A DNA stretch of 9,735 bases from an uncultured Gammaproteobacteria bacterium (GCA_947258805.1 CAMYJV010000101.1:1812-11546); one strand, 5' to 3'. Positions 1-7,814 are shown, numbered from the stretch's first letter. The notes: a model not told the origin generated them from the letters alone. Numbers and translations: made by a program.

Positions 1-548
1 TCCCGATACCAGCCCCCAATCATTTCTACGCCAATCGCACCGCCCAGATAGATCGCAGCAGCCGCAATCACCAGCACCCGGATTTTCTCTTCGAGGCCGA
101 ACACAAGGGGCGCATAAGCGGCCGTCAACAACACAACGGCGACAGCATACGGAATGATCCACGCAAAATAGAAGATGCCGGTAGCATCCAGCAGATCTCT
201 CAGAGGAAGAATCAGGCGTTCGTGCAATTCCGCAAATTCGTCAATTCCGAGAGAGCCAAACACCGCGACCAATAACAACCAGCGAAAGGCAGGTCGTCCC
301 CGAGATCTTTCGCCATACCAAACCACGCCGAAAAGCCCCCCGCTGAGCAGGAGCAGGCAGGTAGAAAACAGGGTAGGAACATTTTGCTCTCTATCCAGGT
401 GGACAAGTCCTTGGAGAACATGCGCGGCTTCGAATCCAAAGCCATGCTGATTAGCCAGACCGGTAAGATGCAAGACAACGAGAAGCGCGGCAGCGGCGCC
501 CAACACCAGGGCTGTCCGGGTCGGGCTCAGGATAATGCGGATACTCAG
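1..548 (-). CDS. Uncharacterised multi-pass inner-membrane protein, C-terminus missing at window edge
   Basis: An open frame of 182 codons without a stop runs off the left edge. The translation is clearly a membrane protein. Hydrophobic stretches lie at about residues 11-30, 59-78, 88-104, 126-148 and 156-175. Between them are short polar loops with striking motifs: LDREQNVPTLFS (51-62), IDEFAELHERL (102-112), and YLGGAIGVEMIGGWY (167-181). I recognise the general look of an unnamed bacterial integral-membrane family but no function. There is no ATG, GTG or TTG at a sensible start. The best start is CTG at 548-546, preceded by GGAG at 560-557 with an 8-base gap; it gives a short positive N-terminus before the first helix. 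Downstream GTG/TTG codons would cut into that helix. The gene begins 5 bases after the pyc stop, so the two are probably co-transcribed. GC is lower than in pyc (63 of 120 bases at 181-300). Confidence 0.8.
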   Translation of the reverse strand, partial: MSIRIILSPTRTALVLGAAAALLVVLHLTGLANQHGFGFEAAHVLQGLVHLDREQNVPTLFSTCLLLLSGGLFGVVWYGERSRGRPAFRWLLLVAVFGSLGIDEFAELHERLILPLRDLLDATGIFYFAWIIPYAVAVVLLTAAYAPLVFGLEEKIRVLVIAAAAIYLGGAIGVEMIGGWYR

Positions 549-553
549 CTGTT

Positions 554-3500
554 TTACTCCAGGATCACCAGCAGGTCACCTGCATCGACCTGTGCGCCGG
601 ACTCGATCAGCACCCGTTGCACGCGGCCCGCATGTTCAGCGTGGAGCTGGGTCTCCATCTTCATCGCCTCGATGGCGAGCAGCGCATCGCCTTTTGCTAC
701 CTGCTGACCTTCTTTTGCTATCACCGTGGTCACAACGCCAGGCATGGGCGCGCCCACATGCTGCGTATTTCCGGCCTCGGCCTTGGGGCGTGCTTCGCGG
801 GAAGGCGACGCGCTGCTGTCGCGAATCGAAACGCTGCGCGGCTGGCCGTTGAGCTCGAAAAATACGCGGCGCATGCCGTCGGCGTTCGGCTCGCTGGTCG
901 TAAAGTAACGAATGATCAGGCGCTTGCCCTGCTCGATTTCGACCTCCACTTCGTGCTCTTCATCCATTCCGTGGAAGAACACCGTGGTGGGCAGCAGGCT
1001 GACATTGCCGTAGTCGGAACGATGCCGTGCATATTCACGGAAGACTTTCGGATACAGCGTGTAGGACGCCAGTTCCGTGCTCGTCAGCTGCCAGCCGGTG
1101 CCTTTCGCCGCCGCGGCGCGAGCCTCGTCGAGGTCAAGTGGGGTCAGGCTTGCGCCGGGCCGGGTCGTGAGCGGCTGCGAGCCCTTCAGGATCTTCTGCT
1201 GCAGAGCTGCCGGAAAACCGCCGTGGGGCTGGCCGAGGTCACCGCGAAATAACCCGACCACCGATTCCGGGAAATCCACCTCGCGCTGCGGGTCCAGCAC
1301 GTCGTCGGGCGTAACGCCGCTAGTGACCATGTAGAGCGCCATGTCACCAACGACTTTGGACGTCGGCGTTACCTTCACGATGTCACCGAACATCTCGTTG
1401 ACCCTGGCGTAGGTCTCGGCCACTTCAGGCCAACGGTGCTCAATGCCCATTGCGCGCGCCTGTTCACGCAGGTTGGTGTACTGGCCGCCCGGCATCGCGT
1501 GCCGGTAGACATCCGCCGTGCCGGCGCGGATCTCGCTTTCAAAGGGAGCGTAAAGCTGCCGCACCGACTCCCAGTAGTGCGACACCTCACGCAGTGCAGC
1601 GGTATCGATGCCCGGGTCCCGGTCCGTATCCGGCAGCACTTCGATGATGGAACTCAGGTTGGGCTGGGACGTGAGCCCGCTCATGGAATCCACCGCGCCG
1701 TCGACTATGTCGGCGCCGGCCTCCACCGCAGCGATGACGGTGGCGGCGGCCACACCGCTGGTGTCGTGAGTATGAAAGTGCACAGGCAAACCGGTCTCGT
1801 CCCGCAGGGCGGCCACCAGCTGGCGAACTGCGGCCGGCCGGCATACGCCCGCCATATCCTTGATGCCAATGATGTGCGCGCCCGCCGCCTGCAGTTCGCG
1901 GGCCAGGCCAAGGTAATAGTCGAGGGTGTACTTGCCCCGCTTGTCGTGCAGCATGTCGCCGGTGTAGCAAAGCGTGCCCTCGCACAGCTTGCCGGTCTCG
2001 ATCACGGCGTCCATCGACACGCGCATGTTCTCGACCCAGTTCAGTGAATCGAACACCCGGAACACGTCCACGCCCGCCGCCGCGGCTTGCCGGACGAAGT
2101 AGCGCACCACGTTGTCCGGATAACTCGTGTAGCCCACCGCATTCGCACCGCGCAACAACATCTGCAGCAGCATGTTCGGCATGGCTTGGCGCAGCCGGGT
2201 CAGCCGGTCCCAGGGGTCTTCTTTCAAAAAGCGCATGGCGACATCGAAGGTCGCGCCACCCCAGCATTCGATGGAGAACAGCTGCGGCAGCAGCCGCGCA
2301 TAGGCCGGCGCAATGCCCACCAGGTCGTAGGTGCGCATGCGTGTAGCCAGCAGGGACTGGTGTGCATCGCGCATTGTCGTGTCGGTCAGCAGCGCCCGCG
2401 GCTCGTCTCGCACCCATTGCGCAAAGGCCTCGGCCCCCAGTTGCTGCAGTTGCTGACGAAAGCCGTCAGGCACCTCGTCGGGCAAGGACTCCGGCACCGG
2501 GGCGGGCTGCCAGCGCGGCTGCGCTTCGCGGCCCCGCATGTCCGGATGGCCATTCACGATCACATCGCCGATAAAGGTCAGCAGCCGGGTTGCCCGATCG
2601 CGCTTCTTCTCAAAGTCGAACAGCGCCGGCGTGTCGTCGATGAAGCGTGTGGTGTACTCGGCAGACAAAAAGGTCGGATGCCCGATCAGGTTCTCGAGAA
2701 ACGCGAGGTTGGTGCTGACTCCACGCACCCGGAATTCTCGCAGCGCCCGGTCCATGCGACGAACGGCGGCCTCGGGCGTCGGGCCCCGCGCAGTCACCTT
2801 CACCAGCAGGGAATCGTAGTACGGCGTCACGCGAGCGCCGACAAATGCAGTGCCGCCGTCCAGGCGCACGCCAGCCCCCGACGCGCTGCGATAGGTGCTC
2901 ACACGGCCGTAGTCAGGCGTGAAGTTGTTTTCCGGATCTTCCGTCGTGATCCGGCACTGCAAGGCGTGCCCCAGCAGCTGAATCTTGTCCTGCGTAGGCA
3001 GGCCCGCATCACTGCCAATCCGCTCGCCGGCTGCAACCCGAAGCTGGGCTTGCACGATGTCCACGCCGGTCACTTCCTCGGTTACCGTGTGCTCCACCTG
3101 GATGCGCGGGTTGACCTCAATAAAGAAGAAATCGCCGGTATCGATGTCCTGCAGGAATTCCACTGTGCCCGCGTTCGAGTAACCGGCCGCACGGGCCAGG
3201 CGCAGCGCAGCGTCGCACAGCGCTTCACGCTGGGCGGCGTCGAAGTACGGTGCCGGGGCGCGTTCCACCACCTTCTGGTGGCGGCGCTGCACCGTGCAGT
3301 CGCGCTCGAACAGGTGCACCAGCTGTCCGTGCTGGTCGCCGAGTATCTGCACTTCGACGTGGCGCGCCCGGCGTACCAGTTTCTCCAGGTAGACCTCGTC
3401 TTTCCCGAAGGCGCTCGCTGCCTCGCGCCGCGCTGGGTCCAGTTGCGCCACCAGGTCGGCCTCGGTTTGCAGCACCCGCATGCCGCGGCCACCGCCACCC

Positions 3501-3994
3501 CAGCTGGCTTTCAGCATCACCGGGTAACCGATATCGGCGGCCAGCCCCTTCGCCTGCTCCAGGTCACGGGGCAAGGGCCCTGTGGCCGGCATCACCGGCA
3601 CGCCGGCGCTCTCGGCCAGCGCCCGCGCTTCTACTTTGTTGCCGAGCCGTCGCATCACGTCGCTGGACGGCCCGACGAAAATAATGCCGGCGTCGCGGCA
3701 CGCGTCGGCGAATTCCGGGTTCTCCGCCAGGAAGCCGTATCCAGGATGAATCGCGTCTACGCCGGCGCGCTTGGCTACCCGCAGCAGTCCCTGGATATCG
3801 AGATAGGCGCCGATGGGGTCGCCACCCTTGCCAATCCGGTAAGACTCGTCGGCCTTGAAGCGATGCAGGGCAAAGCGGTCTTCCTCCGTGTACACGGCCA
3901 CCGTCCGCATCCCCAGCTCCGTGGCGGCACGGAATATGCGAATGGCAATCTCGCTGCGGTTGGCGACGAGGAGGCTGCGGATCGGTTGCGTCAT
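554..3994 (-). CDS. pyc: Pyruvate carboxylase, single-chain
   Basis: It makes oxaloacetate from pyruvate, bicarbonate and ATP using covalently bound biotin, refilling the TCA cycle in the cytoplasm. The 1146 residues match the usual length of single-chain enzymes. Domain order: biotin carboxylase (about 1-450) with HPGYGFLAENPEF near 83, the glycine-rich ATP loop GGGGRGMR near 166, and EVNPRIQVEHTVTE near 293; carboxyltransferase (about 530-800) with DTTMRDAHQSLLATR near 538, GIKDMAG with the presumed carbamylated Lys near 712, and metal ligands HTHD near 741-744; then the conserved PYC/OADA region; and a C-terminal biotinyl domain with AMKM, biotin on Lys 1112. The start chosen is ATG 3994, giving MTQPIRSLLVANRSEIAIR, which lines up with family N-termini. 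An in-frame GTG at 4027 would add 11 unconserved residues. The ANRGEIA motif reads ANRSEIA here. No strong Shine-Dalgarno is visible. Confidence 0.96.
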   Translation of the reverse strand: MTQPIRSLLVANRSEIAIRIFRAATELGMRTVAVYTEEDRFALHRFKADESYRIGKGGDPIGAYLDIQGLLRVAKRAGVDAIHPGYGFLAENPEFADACRDAGIIFVGPSSDVMRRLGNKVEARALAESAGVPVMPATGPLPRDLEQAKGLAADIGYPVMLKASWGGGGRGMRVLQTEADLVAQLDPARREAASAFGKDEVYLEKLVRRARHVEVQILGDQHGQLVHLFERDCTVQRRHQKVVERAPAPYFDAAQREALCDAALRLARAAGYSNAGTVEFLQDIDTGDFFFIEVNPRIQVEHTVTEEVTGVDIVQAQLRVAAGERIGSDAGLPTQDKIQLLGHALQCRITTEDPENNFTPDYGRVSTYRSASGAGVRLDGGTAFVGARVTPYYDSLLVKVTARGPTPEAAVRRMDRALREFRVRGVSTNLAFLENLIGHPTFLSAEYTTRFIDDTPALFDFEKKRDRATRLLTFIGDVIVNGHPDMRGREAQPRWQPAPVPESLPDEVPDGFRQQLQQLGAEAFAQWVRDEPRALLTDTTMRDAHQSLLATRMRTYDLVGIAPAYARLLPQLFSIECWGGATFDVAMRFLKEDPWDRLTRLRQAMPNMLLQMLLRGANAVGYTSYPDNVVRYFVRQAAAAGVDVFRVFDSLNWVENMRVSMDAVIETGKLCEGTLCYTGDMLHDKRGKYTLDYYLGLARELQAAGAHIIGIKDMAGVCRPAAVRQLVAALRDETGLPVHFHTHDTSGVAAATVIAAVEAGADIVDGAVDSMSGLTSQPNLSSIIEVLPDTDRDPGIDTAALREVSHYWESVRQLYAPFESEIRAGTADVYRHAMPGGQYTNLREQARAMGIEHRWPEVAETYARVNEMFGDIVKVTPTSKVVGDMALYMVTSGVTPDDVLDPQREVDFPESVVGLFRGDLGQPHGGFPAALQQKILKGSQPLTTRPGASLTPLDLDEARAAAAKGTGWQLTSTELASYTLYPKVFREYARHRSDYGNVSLLPTTVFFHGMDEEHEVEVEIEQGKRLIIRYFTTSEPNADGMRRVFFELNGQPRSVSIRDSSASPSREARPKAEAGNTQHVGAPMPGVVTTVIAKEGQQVAKGDALLAIEAMKMETQLHAEHAGRVQRVLIESGAQVDAGDLLVILE
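557..560 (-). promoter_or_regulatory. Ribosome binding site that supports a CTG start
   Basis: Read on the minus strand, GGAG spans the last sense codon and the first stop base of pyc. It sits 8 bases before CTG at 548-546. This spacing is normal for a Shine-Dalgarno site and is the main reason to place the start of the downstream membrane gene at a CTG. Confidence 0.5.
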
Positions 3995-4118
3995 TGTTGA
4001 GGTCTGGCCGCGCTGGCGCTGGACCACTGAGCTTAACAGCCACTACCCGGGCCCCGCCCGGCAGAAGGGACCAAAGCCTTGACCCGGCTGACTTCCCCGG
4101 TGCGGCGCGTGGCCGTCA

Positions 4119-4141
4119 TTTGGCTGGCGCAACCGGCCAAA
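4119..4141. promoter_or_regulatory. Imperfect inverted repeat in the divergent pyc / receptor intergenic region (candidate operator)
   Basis: Arms TTTGGCTGG (4119-4127) and CCGGCCAAA (4133-4141) are inverted copies with one mismatch (a G-U pair in RNA) around a 5-base centre. The site lies near the middle of the 209-base region that must hold the promoters of two divergent genes, where an operator for a dimeric regulator would be expected. The same region also holds a perfect 6-base GC hairpin, CCGGGC/GCCCGG, at 4047-4061. No convincing -35/-10 pair and no riboswitch fold were recognised. The function is inferred from position only. Confidence 0.3.
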
Positions 4142-4236
4142 ACGGGCTCACGGCTGCCTAAGTGTGATCCCGACCGACCTCCCCCTGGCCCAGCATGTGC
4201 TATTCATAGGCGATTGTCCGCCCCGCCGTTAAGCTG

Positions 4237-6150
4237 ATGCGAACCGCACACGCAATCCTGACCCTGTGTCTGATGTTCATCCAGAACCTCGGAGCAGCCG
4301 AGAGCGAACTGGCCAGCCAAGAGGCGGAAGTGCTGATCGTGACCGGCACCCGGCTGTCAGACACCATGAACCGGCTGCCGAACAGCATCTCGGTACTTGA
4401 CCTGGCGGACATCGAGGCCCGCAACGATGCCAGCATGACCGACCTGCTGCGCAGCGTGCCCGGCCTGCAGGTCACCCAGCCCGGCGGCCGCGGCGGCGTT
4501 GCCTCCCTGTTCCTGCGCGGCGGCGAACCCAACTTCACGGTCTTCATGATCGATGGCGTCGAAGTGAACGACCCTAACAACACGCGGGGCGGATCTTTCG
4601 ATCTCGCGACCCTGAGTCTCGATGACGTGGAACGGGTTGAGATCGTGCGCGGTCCCCAGTCGGCGATCTATGGCTCCGATGCGCTCAGTGGCGTCGTTAA
4701 CGTAATCACCAAGGGCGGCAGCGACAAGCTGTCAGCCACGATAGAGGGCGAATTTGGCGGTGATGAATACCAGCACGGCTTGCTGCAGCTCTCCGGCCCG
4801 GCGGGTAAAGACGGCGGTTTTTTTGTTCAGGCCGTGTCCCTCGACGACGGCGACCCGGTTGAGGGCGGCAACTATGACCTGGACTCGATCGCTGGCAAGT
4901 TCACCTGGCAGGGCCTGGATGGTGTCGACCTGAGCCTGTTCGGGCGTTATGCAGACAGTGACGGCAGAGCATTCCCGGAAGACAGCGGCGGGCCCGACCT
5001 GGCGGTCATTCGCGCCGTTGACGAGAAAAATGCGAAGGACTACAGCATTGGCGGCAATTTCTCCTGGCGGCTTTCCAGTGCGTGGGAAATTGCGGGTATT
5101 GCCAGCTATTACGACCGCAAAGACGATTTCCTGTCGCCCGGTGTCGCCCCGGGCGTTCGCGACGGCGTGCCGCCTAACGGCACCGATTCCGAACTCGAGC
5201 GCACCAACATCGCCCTGCATACGAGCTTCATGGCGGCAGACAGCCTCGCCGCCACCGTCGGCGTCGATTTCGAGCGCGAGGATGGCAAGGCCGACGGCTT
5301 CGTAGAGTTTGCGCCCGGGGTGTCGCTCCCAAATACCTTCAGTCTTAATCGTGACATCGTCGGCGTGTTCGGCGAGCTTCGCTACAACGTGCTGGAGAAC
5401 TGGCTTCTGCACGGCAGCTTGCGTTACGACGACCCCGACGATTCGTCTAACGAGACGAAAGGCAAGATCGGCACGCTGTGGTCATTTAACCAAGGGCGTA
5501 CACAACTGCAGGCGAACTGGGGCAAGGGCTTCAAGCTGCCGAGCTTTTTTGCGCTGGGCAGTTCCCTGGTCGGCAACCCGGACCTGTTGCCGGAGGAAAG
5601 CGAAAGCATCGACATCGGCGTTCGGCAGACGCTGTTCGAAGACAGTCTCGCGGTGAACATCACCCTGTTTCACAACGACTTTGACAACCTGATCGATTTC
5701 GACTTTGACCTGTTCACGAACGTCAACCGCGACTCCGTGGAAACTGAAGGTGTGGAGGTCGCTTTCGACTACCAGGTCAACCAGCGAGTGGGTCTCTCGG
5801 GCCACGCAACTTATACCGACATCGACGTCAAAAAAACCAACGCCCAGCTGCGACAGCGGCCCGACTGGCGCGGCGGTGCCGACCTGCGCTGGCAGGTGGC
5901 CAGTGACTGGCTGTTCAACCTGACGTGGCTCTACGTGGACGACACCTTTGATTCTTCCATACCCACCGGCGGCGTCACGCTGGACAGCTACAACCGCGTG
6001 AATGCGAATCTCCGCTGGCAGGCAACAGAACGCCTGGGCCTGGCCCTGGCCGTAGACAATCTCTTCGACGAAGACTACGAAGAAGCGGTGGGTTTCCCGG
6101 CAGTCGGTCTTAGGGCACGATTCTCTGCGCGCTTCCGTTTTGGAGGGTAG
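4237..6150 (+). CDS. TonB-dependent outer-membrane receptor, BtuB-like
   Basis: A 637-residue outer-membrane receptor that would import a scarce ligand using TonB-ExbB-ExbD energy. Residues 1 to about 21 look like a Sec signal peptide (MRTAHAILTLCLMFIQNLGA). A TonB box-like EVLIVTGT sits at 31-38. The plug domain (about 42-160) carries LFLRGGEPNFTVFMIDGVEV and then VERVEIVRGPQSAIYGSDAL followed by SGVVNVITKGG, very close to the BtuB type. The rest (about 165-637) is alternating barrel sequence rich in Asp/Asn turns. The C-terminus reads ARFRFGG, so the usual terminal Phe is followed by two glycines. The start ATG has no clear Shine-Dalgarno, and an in-frame TAG at 4207-4209 bounds any extension. 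The plug resembles the cobalamin receptor, but no cobalamin riboswitch or btu/cob genes are visible, so the ligand is unknown; vitamin, haem or siderophore uptake are alternatives. It is translationally linked to the following TMEM220-type gene. Confidence 0.92.
   Translation: MRTAHAILTLCLMFIQNLGAAESELASQEAEVLIVTGTRLSDTMNRLPNSISVLDLADIEARNDASMTDLLRSVPGLQVTQPGGRGGVASLFLRGGEPNFTVFMIDGVEVNDPNNTRGGSFDLATLSLDDVERVEIVRGPQSAIYGSDALSGVVNVITKGGSDKLSATIEGEFGGDEYQHGLLQLSGPAGKDGGFFVQAVSLDDGDPVEGGNYDLDSIAGKFTWQGLDGVDLSLFGRYADSDGRAFPEDSGGPDLAVIRAVDEKNAKDYSIGGNFSWRLSSAWEIAGIASYYDRKDDFLSPGVAPGVRDGVPPNGTDSELERTNIALHTSFMAADSLAATVGVDFEREDGKADGFVEFAPGVSLPNTFSLNRDIVGVFGELRYNVLENWLLHGSLRYDDPDDSSNETKGKIGTLWSFNQGRTQLQANWGKGFKLPSFFALGSSLVGNPDLLPEESESIDIGVRQTLFEDSLAVNITLFHNDFDNLIDFDFDLFTNVNRDSVETEGVEVAFDYQVNQRVGLSGHATYTDIDVKKTNAQLRQRPDWRGGADLRWQVASDWLFNLTWLYVDDTFDSSIPTGGVTLDSYNRVNANLRWQATERLGLALAVDNLFDEDYEEAVGFPAVGLRARFSARFRFGG
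6142..6147 (+). promoter_or_regulatory. Shine-Dalgarno made from the last two receptor codons
   Basis: GGAGGG at 6142-6147 is a near-perfect ribosome binding site 7 bases ahead of the ATG at 6155. The same bases encode the final Gly-Gly of the TonB receptor. It fixes the TMEM220 start at 6155 rather than at an upstream in-frame codon at 6140. Confidence 0.8.
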
Positions 6151-6154
6151 GTCG

Positions 6155-6526
6155 ATGACACGCTGGCTAAACCTTGCCGTGGCTGCGGTCTTCGCTTGGG
6201 CCGCCATCGTGCAATACAACGATCCGGACCCCTTGTTGTGGATTGCTGTCTACGCCGGCGGCGCCGCGATGGCGGTGCTGGCTTTTGTGGGCCGCTACTA
6301 CACGCCCGCACTGCTGCTGCTGGGTGCCGTCTTGGTGTTCTGGATGGGCACGCTTGCCGGTGGAGTGCAGGATTTCCTGGCGCAGGGTGATGCCGGTTTG
6401 TTGTTTGCCGGCATGAGCCCGGAGCGGCCCTACGTGGAGCTCGCGCGCGAATTTCTCGGCCTCAGCCTGATCCTGGCGAGCGTGCTGGTCTACCTCGGGC
6501 TCGCGCGCCGCGCGAAGACGAACTGA
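6155..6526 (+). CDS. TMEM220-family four-helix membrane protein
   Basis: A 123-residue inner-membrane protein with four hydrophobic helices at about 4-20, 30-45, 49-66 and 98-117. The signature is at the end of helix 1, QYNDPDPLLWIAVY (20-33), which matches the TMEM220 family named after a human membrane protein. A second conserved-looking patch, ELAREFLGL, precedes the last helix. The loop between helices 3 and 4 is long and polar, and the C-terminus is basic (ARRAKTN), suggesting a cytoplasmic tail. The family has no established biochemical function. The start is set by GGAGGG seven bases upstream. Only 4 bases separate it from the receptor stop, so the two genes are almost certainly on one transcript. 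The product may act with the receptor's import pathway in the inner membrane, but this is inference from adjacency. Confidence 0.85.
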   Translation: MTRWLNLAVAAVFAWAAIVQYNDPDPLLWIAVYAGGAAMAVLAFVGRYYTPALLLLGAVLVFWMGTLAGGVQDFLAQGDAGLLFAGMSPERPYVELAREFLGLSLILASVLVYLGLARRAKTN

Positions 6527-6719
6527 TCCTGCTCTGCGCCCGGCAGGCCGGATATTGCGCATCGATGGGGCCCGGAAGGGCGCGCTGCGCGTAGGGCCAA
6601 AGCCACGGCCGAAAGGGCCATGCATCCGGATTGCGGAATACCGGGCCTTCGCCCAGAATCTTCTGGTCGACCGCACACCGTGGCACTTAACAAACAACGA
6701 TCAGCTCCAGGTTCGCACC

Positions 6720-7814
6720 ATGACAGAGGCGTCCGCACAAGCGCTGGAAGCGGCCATTGCCGCTTATCAGGATCCCTATCTCGACCAGGACCTTGTGTCG
6801 GCCGGCATGGTCAAGTCTGTCGAAGCCGAGAACAATGTCGCCCGCGTGGAGATCGAACTCGGCTTCCCGGCCAAAGGCTACGAGAGCGAGTTGCGCGAGG
6901 CGCTGACCACGCGGCTGATCGAGGTACCCGGCATCGACAGCGCCGATATCAGTATTAGCTCCAGGATTACTTCACACGCGGTACAGACAAACCTGCAGCC
7001 GCTCACCAACATCAAGAACGTGATTGCCGTCGCGTCAGGCAAGGGCGGTGTGGGCAAGTCGACCACGGCCGTAAATCTCGCCCTGGCGCTGCAGGCGGAA
7101 GGCGCCAACGTGGGCCTGCTGGACGCCGACATTTACGGCCCCAGCCAGCCGCGCATGCTCGGCATCTCGGGCCAACGCCCGCAGTCAGCCGACGGCAAGA
7201 CCATGACACCGCTCACGGCCTACGGCATTCAGTGTATGTCGATCGGCTTCCTGGTCAACGAAGAAGAGGCCATGATCTGGCGCGGCCCGATGGCCACGCA
7301 GGCCTTCAACCAGCTGATGAGCCAGACCAACTGGGACAACCTGGACTACCTGATCGTCGACATGCCACCCGGGACCGGCGATATCGCGCTGACGCTGTCT
7401 CAGCAGGTGCCGGTCAGCGGCGCGATTATCGTGACCACACCCCAGGACATCGCGCTGCTGGACGCACGCAAGGGTCTGCGCATGTTCGAGAAAGTGAACG
7501 TGTCGATACTCGGCATCGTCGAAAACATGAGTACCCACATCTGCTCGCAATGCGGTCACGAGGAACCGATTTTCGGCGCCGGTGGCGGCAAGCGCATGTC
7601 CGCCCAGTTCGAGGTTCCACTGCTCGGCGCGCTGCCCCTGGATATCCAGATTCGCACCGAAGCCGACAGCGGCTATCCCACGGTGGCCGCCCATCCCGAC
7701 AGCCCGATCAGCCAGGCATATCGCGATATTGCCCGCCGCGCCGCTGCCCGGCTGGCCGTCACGGCGCGCGACTACAGCAGCCTGTTCCCCAAAATTACTA
7801 TCGAAGGCGGTTGA
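6720..7814 (+). CDS. apbC: Fe-S cluster carrier ATPase ApbC/Mrp (DUF59 + P-loop)
   Basis: A cytoplasmic P-loop NTPase of 364 residues that carries 4Fe-4S clusters to apo-proteins. Residues 1 to about 85 form the DUF59/MIP18 domain. The Mrp domain begins at VIAVASGKGGVGKSTTAVNL (101-120) with the deviant Walker A GKGGVGKST. It continues with LLDADIYGPSQPRMLG (133-148), the Walker B-type region LIVDMPPGTGD (211-221), and the cluster-binding pair HICSQCGHEE, Cys 275 and Cys 278, expected to bridge a cluster between two subunits. ATG 6720 is chosen because it starts the conserved DUF59 sequence; AGG about 8 bases upstream is a weak ribosome site. The frame stays open upstream to 6555, but those 55 codons show no family resemblance. 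The 193 bases before the start (6527-6719) hold nothing else I can name. It converges on the DUF971 gene across a REP cluster. Confidence 0.95.
   Translation: MTEASAQALEAAIAAYQDPYLDQDLVSAGMVKSVEAENNVARVEIELGFPAKGYESELREALTTRLIEVPGIDSADISISSRITSHAVQTNLQPLTNIKNVIAVASGKGGVGKSTTAVNLALALQAEGANVGLLDADIYGPSQPRMLGISGQRPQSADGKTMTPLTAYGIQCMSIGFLVNEEEAMIWRGPMATQAFNQLMSQTNWDNLDYLIVDMPPGTGDIALTLSQQVPVSGAIIVTTPQDIALLDARKGLRMFEKVNVSILGIVENMSTHICSQCGHEEPIFGAGGGKRMSAQFEVPLLGALPLDIQIRTEADSGYPTVAAHPDSPISQAYRDIARRAAARLAVTARDYSSLFPKITIEGG

Noticed and set aside
212..478. 88-codon minus-strand open frame
   Set aside because: It lies in another frame of the membrane gene at 1-548, which has proper transmembrane helices and uninterrupted reading to the edge.
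2087..4000. 637-codon open frame on the plus strand opposite pyc
   Set aside because: It is the antisense shadow of a high-GC coding region; the translation is Arg/His/Gln-rich with no family features, while the minus strand encodes a complete pyruvate carboxylase.
4028..4236. Cobalamin riboswitch ahead of the BtuB-like receptor
   Set aside because: I looked for a B12-box-like stretch and the associated stems in the 209 bases and found none; a covariance-model search would settle it.
6569..6598. GC-rich hairpin GGCCC...GGGCC after the TMEM220 gene as a terminator
   Set aside because: The stem is short and interrupted, with no T tract following; GC-rich sequence produces such pairings often.
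6555..6719. 55-codon in-frame N-terminal extension of ApbC
   Set aside because: The extension has no resemblance to the family, and ATG 6720 starts directly at the DUF59 domain.
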